From Mucilaginibacter_A sp965201005 (GTDB lineage: Bacteria > Bacteroidota > Bacteroidia > Sphingobacteriales > Sphingobacteriaceae): DNA of 64,000 nt. The translations under genes were made by a program, and so were the position numbers. Positions 61,180 to 64,000 of this stretch are shown in pieces; the stretch's first letter is position 1; the number at the start of each line of letters is the position of its first letter. The stretch covers positions 248,001 through 312,000 of the forward strand of contig NZ_OZ241747.1 of NCBI RefSeq assembly GCF_965201005.1, in the 5' to 3' direction. The notes under the pieces were generated by a model. It had not been told where the DNA came from. It did not search any database and saw only the letters and a program-made list of their open reading frames with translations.

Positions 61180-61189
61180 ACTGTTTTTA
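61178..61189 (-). repeat. 12-base word, ACAG/TAT form, overlapping the ruvX start
   Basis: On the minus strand TAAAAACAGTATG runs into the ruvX start codon; its AT tail (ACCAAAATTTACCCGA) precedes it. The word's A-rich part would act as the translation-initiation region. Confidence 0.85.
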
Positions 61190-61288
61190 TCGGGTAAATT
61201 TTGGTGTTAAAGCGGAGGCAAATGTATAAATCCCGCATCAAACAAATCAGATAAAAAGTTTTGCGAACGGCAATCTCAATACTAATCC

Positions 61289-61296
61289 TTAATTTG
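61289..61296 (+). promoter_or_regulatory. Possible -7 element of holB
   Basis: TTAATTTG (one mismatch to TAnnTTTG) lies 5 bases before ATG 61302. Confidence 0.35.
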
Positions 61297-61301
61297 CATC
61301 G

Positions 61302-62447
61302 ATGCAGTTTCAAGAAATAATAGGCCAGGAAGCAACCAAGCAACGTTTAATTGCCACCGTAAAAGAAAACCGGGTTAGCCATGCGCAGCTATTTTTGGGG
61401 CCGGAAGGTTCGGGAAGTTTGGCGTTGGCGTTGGCTTATGCGCAATACATTTCCTGCGAAAACAAACAGGAAAATGATTCTTGCGGAGAATGCAGTTCCT
61501 GCCGAAAATACCAGAAATTGGTGCACCCGGACCTGCATTTTTCTTATCCGTTTTTTGCCAAGCATAAAGACGATACGGCCTTGATTTTTATTGATCAGTG
61601 GCGAAAAGCTTTCCTTAAAAACCCGTATTTAAACCTGGACGAATGGCGCAGTTACCTCGATGCGGCCAACAAACAGGCCAATATCAACATTGCCGAATGC
61701 CACCAGATTATCCGTAAGCTGAGTTTTAAACCGTTTGAATCAGAATACAAAATCCTGATTATGTGGCTGCCGGAATATCTTGACAAAGAAGGCAATACGC
61801 TATTAAAAATCATTGAAGAACCGGCGCAAAAAACGCTTTTTTTATTAGTTGCAGAATCGCAGGACGATATTTTGAACACGATTTTATCGCGCACGCAATT
61901 GGTGAAAATCCCTGCCCTAAAAGATGCAGATGTACAGGAGTTTCTGGAAAAAAACCAGCAATCTGGAGCAGCAGCGGCACAAATTGCTTACCTCAGCAAT
62001 GGTAATTTAACGGCTGCCATTCATCGGATAAGTGCGGATGACGGCAACTACCACGATCGTTTTGCGCAATGGCTCCGGCTGTGTTTTACCAATGATGGTT
62101 TAAAACTGATCGAATTTACTGAACAACTGGCCAAACTCGGCCGGGAAAACCAGAAGAACTTTTTAGAATACGGTTTATGTTTTATCCGCGAATGCGGGAT
62201 GCTGATTTCGGGTGCCGGTGATCTGGTTCATCTCCCCGAAAAAGAAATGATTGTTGCCCAAAATATGGCCGGCAAAGTGCTGACGATGCCAATGGTGGAA
62301 GTGATTACCAGTGAACTGGACAAAGCGCATTACCATGTAGAGCGCAATGCCAACCCCAGAATTTTATTTTTAGACGTATCTTTACAACTTGTGAAGATTT
62401 TGAAATTTAAAACGTTCCCGCAAGGGACTCAACATATATTATATTAA
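61302..62447 (+). CDS. holB: DNA polymerase III subunit delta'
   Basis: 381 residues. The AAA+ clamp-loader fold: FQEIIGQEATKQRLIATVKENRVSHAQLFLGPEGSGSLALALAYA, with a degenerate P-loop as usual for delta'. The zinc-binding cysteines lie in CGECSSCRKYQKLVHPDLHF. LLKIIEEPAQKTLFLLVAES and ILSRTQLVKIPAL match sensor regions. Part of the clamp loader with DnaX. First gene of a unit with ricT and gldH. Confidence 0.92.
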   Translation: MQFQEIIGQEATKQRLIATVKENRVSHAQLFLGPEGSGSLALALAYAQYISCENKQENDSCGECSSCRKYQKLVHPDLHFSYPFFAKHKDDTALIFIDQWRKAFLKNPYLNLDEWRSYLDAANKQANINIAECHQIIRKLSFKPFESEYKILIMWLPEYLDKEGNTLLKIIEEPAQKTLFLLVAESQDDILNTILSRTQLVKIPALKDADVQEFLEKNQQSGAAAAQIAYLSNGNLTAAIHRISADDGNYHDRFAQWLRLCFTNDGLKLIEFTEQLAKLGRENQKNFLEYGLCFIRECGMLISGAGDLVHLPEKEMIVAQNMAGKVLTMPMVEVITSELDKAHYHVERNANPRILFLDVSLQLVKILKFKTFPQGTQHILY

Positions 62448-62448
62448 C

Positions 62449-63810
62449 ATGGGATGTGGAAGTTGTTCTTCAGGCGGCGGTTGTGCGCCTGCAGGCTGCA
62501 AAAGTAATGGTGCTTGCCTTACAAACGGTTGCAGCAAATTGGATGTTTACGATTGGCTGTCTAACATGGATATGCCTTCCAGCTATAAACCTTTTCAAAT
62601 TGTAGAAGTAAAATTTAAAGGATCACGCAAGGATTTTTACCTCAATATTGATAATATTTATTTAGAAAACGGCGAATTGGTGGTTACCGAAACCACTACC
62701 GGCGGTTTTGATGTTGGCCACGTATCCATCACCGGCGAACTGGTTCGGATGCAGCTCGTAAAAAAGCATGTAAAAGAAGCAGACGTCACCAAAAAAATCT
62801 TTCGGAAAGCTTCGCCGAGTGATGTGGAAAAATGGAAAGCCGCCAAGGAGCAGGAGTGGGAAACGATGCACAAAGCACGAAAATTAGCTTTGGATTTGAA
62901 CCTTTCCATGAAAATTAGCGATGTGGACTATCAGGGCGATAAAACAAAAGCCACATTTTATTATACGGCGGAGGGAAGGGTGGATTTCAGGGAACTGATC
63001 AAAAAAATGGCCGAATCTTTTCGTATCCGGATTGAGATGCGCCAGATTGGGATGCGTCAGGAGGCGAGCCGTTTAGGTGGAATCGGTTCCTGCGGAAGAG
63101 AACTTTGCTGTTCTACGTGGCTTACTGATTTTAAAACCGTTTCTACCGCTGCGGCACGTTATCAAAATCTGTCTTTAAACACCTTAAAACTGGCCGGCCA
63201 ATGCGGCAAATTGAAATGCTGTTTGAACTATGAGTTAGATAGTTACATGGATGCTTTAAAGGATATCCCGGATGATGTGCACATTCTGCGTACCGAAAAA
63301 GGCGATGCCCGGCTGCAAAAAACGGATATTTTTAAAAAGCTGATGTGGTTCAGTTATCCGAAGGAAGAAAACTGGGTTGCAGTGCCGATTAAACATGTTA
63401 GGGAAATACAAGCCATTAACAAAAGCGGCGAAACTGTGCCGGATTTAGGTGAGAGCAAAGAACCGGAAATAGCCGTAAAAGCGTTTGATTATGAAAACGT
63501 TGTTGGCCAGGACAGTTTAACACGTTTAGATGAACGCGCCACCCGCAATAAACGCAATAACAACAACCGTAACCGGACAAAACCTTCCGCAGAAAACGGA
63601 CAAAAACCGATTGTTCAAAATACAAAAGTTGCCCAAAATATACCGGTAAAAACAGCATCACCAAACCAGGAAGTTTCCGCTGACGCTGCAGTTCCGAGAG
63701 AAAGCAGTAACTCAAACCGAAGGAACCACCATCGAAGAAACCGGCCAAACCGCAATCCAAACAATCAAAACAACCCGAATCAGCAAAACAACAACCCTAA
63801 GCCAGAATGA
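62449..63810 (+). CDS. ricT: PSP1 domain iron-sulfur complex subunit RicT
   Basis: 453 residues. The Cys-rich start MGCGSCSSGGGCAPAGCKSNG (Cys3, 6, 12, 17) probably binds Fe-S. The PSP1 core follows, with MRQEASRLGGIGSCGRELCCSTWL and KLAGQCGKLKCCLNYELDSYMDAL. The C-terminus is an Asn/Arg/Pro-rich disordered tail. In Bacillus, RicT acts with RicA/RicF in RNA maturation and phosphorelay control. It overlaps gldH by 4 bases. The 12-base word is in the tail (63647-63658, VKTAS) and a one-mismatch copy at 62771-62782. Confidence 0.92.
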   Translation: MGCGSCSSGGGCAPAGCKSNGACLTNGCSKLDVYDWLSNMDMPSSYKPFQIVEVKFKGSRKDFYLNIDNIYLENGELVVTETTTGGFDVGHVSITGELVRMQLVKKHVKEADVTKKIFRKASPSDVEKWKAAKEQEWETMHKARKLALDLNLSMKISDVDYQGDKTKATFYYTAEGRVDFRELIKKMAESFRIRIEMRQIGMRQEASRLGGIGSCGRELCCSTWLTDFKTVSTAAARYQNLSLNTLKLAGQCGKLKCCLNYELDSYMDALKDIPDDVHILRTEKGDARLQKTDIFKKLMWFSYPKEENWVAVPIKHVREIQAINKSGETVPDLGESKEPEIAVKAFDYENVVGQDSLTRLDERATRNKRNNNNRNRTKPSAENGQKPIVQNTKVAQNIPVKTASPNQEVSADAAVPRESSNSNRRNHHRRNRPNRNPNNQNNPNQQNNNPKPE

Positions 63811-64000
63811 TCCGCGGGAAGCTTCTTTTAGCAGCTATTTTTATCGGAATGATCTCAATGTTTTCGGCTTGCAATGAGCCGGGCACATTGGTTGATCAGC
63901 GTACGGCAATTAACAGTCAAAACTGGTCATATTCCAACAAAATCAAAACGGAGGTTAAGGTAGAAGATACTTCCGTGCCCTATAATGTCTATTTTATTTT
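63807..64000 (+). CDS. gldH: Gliding motility lipoprotein GldH, 3' truncated by window edge
   Basis: The first 64 residues are visible. MIRGKLLLAAIFIGMISMFSAC gives a lipobox with Cys22. NEPGTLVDQRTAINSQNWSYSNK matches the GldH pattern. GldH lipoproteins support gliding and T9SS-linked surface motility in Bacteroidota and often follow ricT. ATG at 63807 overlaps the ricT stop (ATGA). The frame is open to the window end. Confidence 0.82.
   Translation, partial: MIRGKLLLAAIFIGMISMFSACNEPGTLVDQRTAINSQNWSYSNKIKTEVKVEDTSVPYNVYFI

Noticed and set aside
2649..63658. The 12-base word as a Chi-like or KOPS-like polar motif
   Set aside because: Orientation is nearly balanced (32 versus 26 copies on the two strands) and pairs are often inverted, unlike strand-biased recombination or segregation signals. 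Not formally excluded without the replication map.
1..64000. tRNA, rRNA, prophage or integrase-associated island
   Set aside because: No tRNA cloverleaf, rRNA motif, integrase, capsid or transposase gene was found in any frame; gaps are short.

Overview
This 64 kb window is a stretch of chromosome from a Bacteroidota bacterium, most likely Sphingobacteriales (Pedobacter/Mucilaginibacter-like). The lineage is inferred from TAnnTTTG-type -7 promoter elements, absence of Shine-Dalgarno sequences, a gliding-motility GldH lipoprotein start, DUF3078/DUF4199/DUF4197 families, RicT, FtsH with RsfS, and a Pit/DUF47 phosphate pair. About 57 protein genes are supported. No rRNA, tRNA, CRISPR array, prophage or complete insertion sequence was seen.

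Layout. 1-6.4 kb: M16 peptidase (5' end outside the window), a lipoprotein, a frameshifted nucleotidyltransferase and an Lhr-type helicase carrying an in-frame repeat insertion. 6.5-8.2 kb: an AT-rich two-gene islet of unknown function. 8.3-14 kb: SPFH protein, small membrane protein, NlpC/P60 hydrolase, pyruvate dehydrogenase E1 alpha and E2, DUF885 lipoprotein. 15-18.5 kb: GNAT acetyltransferase flanked by repeat-like DNA, DUF4197, phosphate transporter operon. 18.5-24 kb: histidine kinase and a type III polyketide synthase cluster (YceI, PKS, flavoprotein, methyltransferase, with divergent UbiA). 24-28 kb: porin, HD hydrolase, Gfo/Idh/MocA oxidoreductase, small secreted protein. 28-31 kb: a retinal photosystem (lycopene cyclase, Blh dioxygenase, rhodopsin with a DTK motif). 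31-64 kb: mainly housekeeping genes (M16 peptidase, hpt, mfd, Nif3, FabH-like synthase, radical SAM, LUD protein, ftsH, rsfS, birA, pfkA, rpsP, rimM, comM/yifB, ffh, ruvX, holB, ricT, gldH) with some envelope and peptidoglycan genes.

The most striking signal is not a gene. A 12-base word, TAAAA(GAAG or ACAG)(C/T)AT, occurs about 58 times by my hand count on both strands, where well under one copy is expected by chance. It is followed at fixed spacing by an AT tract. It occurs singly, as inverted pairs at gene ends, as a tandem array near 41.5 kb, over start and stop codons, and inside coding sequences in several reading frames and both orientations. This architecture resembles the DNA uptake sequences of Neisseria and Pasteurellaceae. 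I know of no such element described in Bacteroidota, and I rank it as the leading candidate for an undescribed system here.
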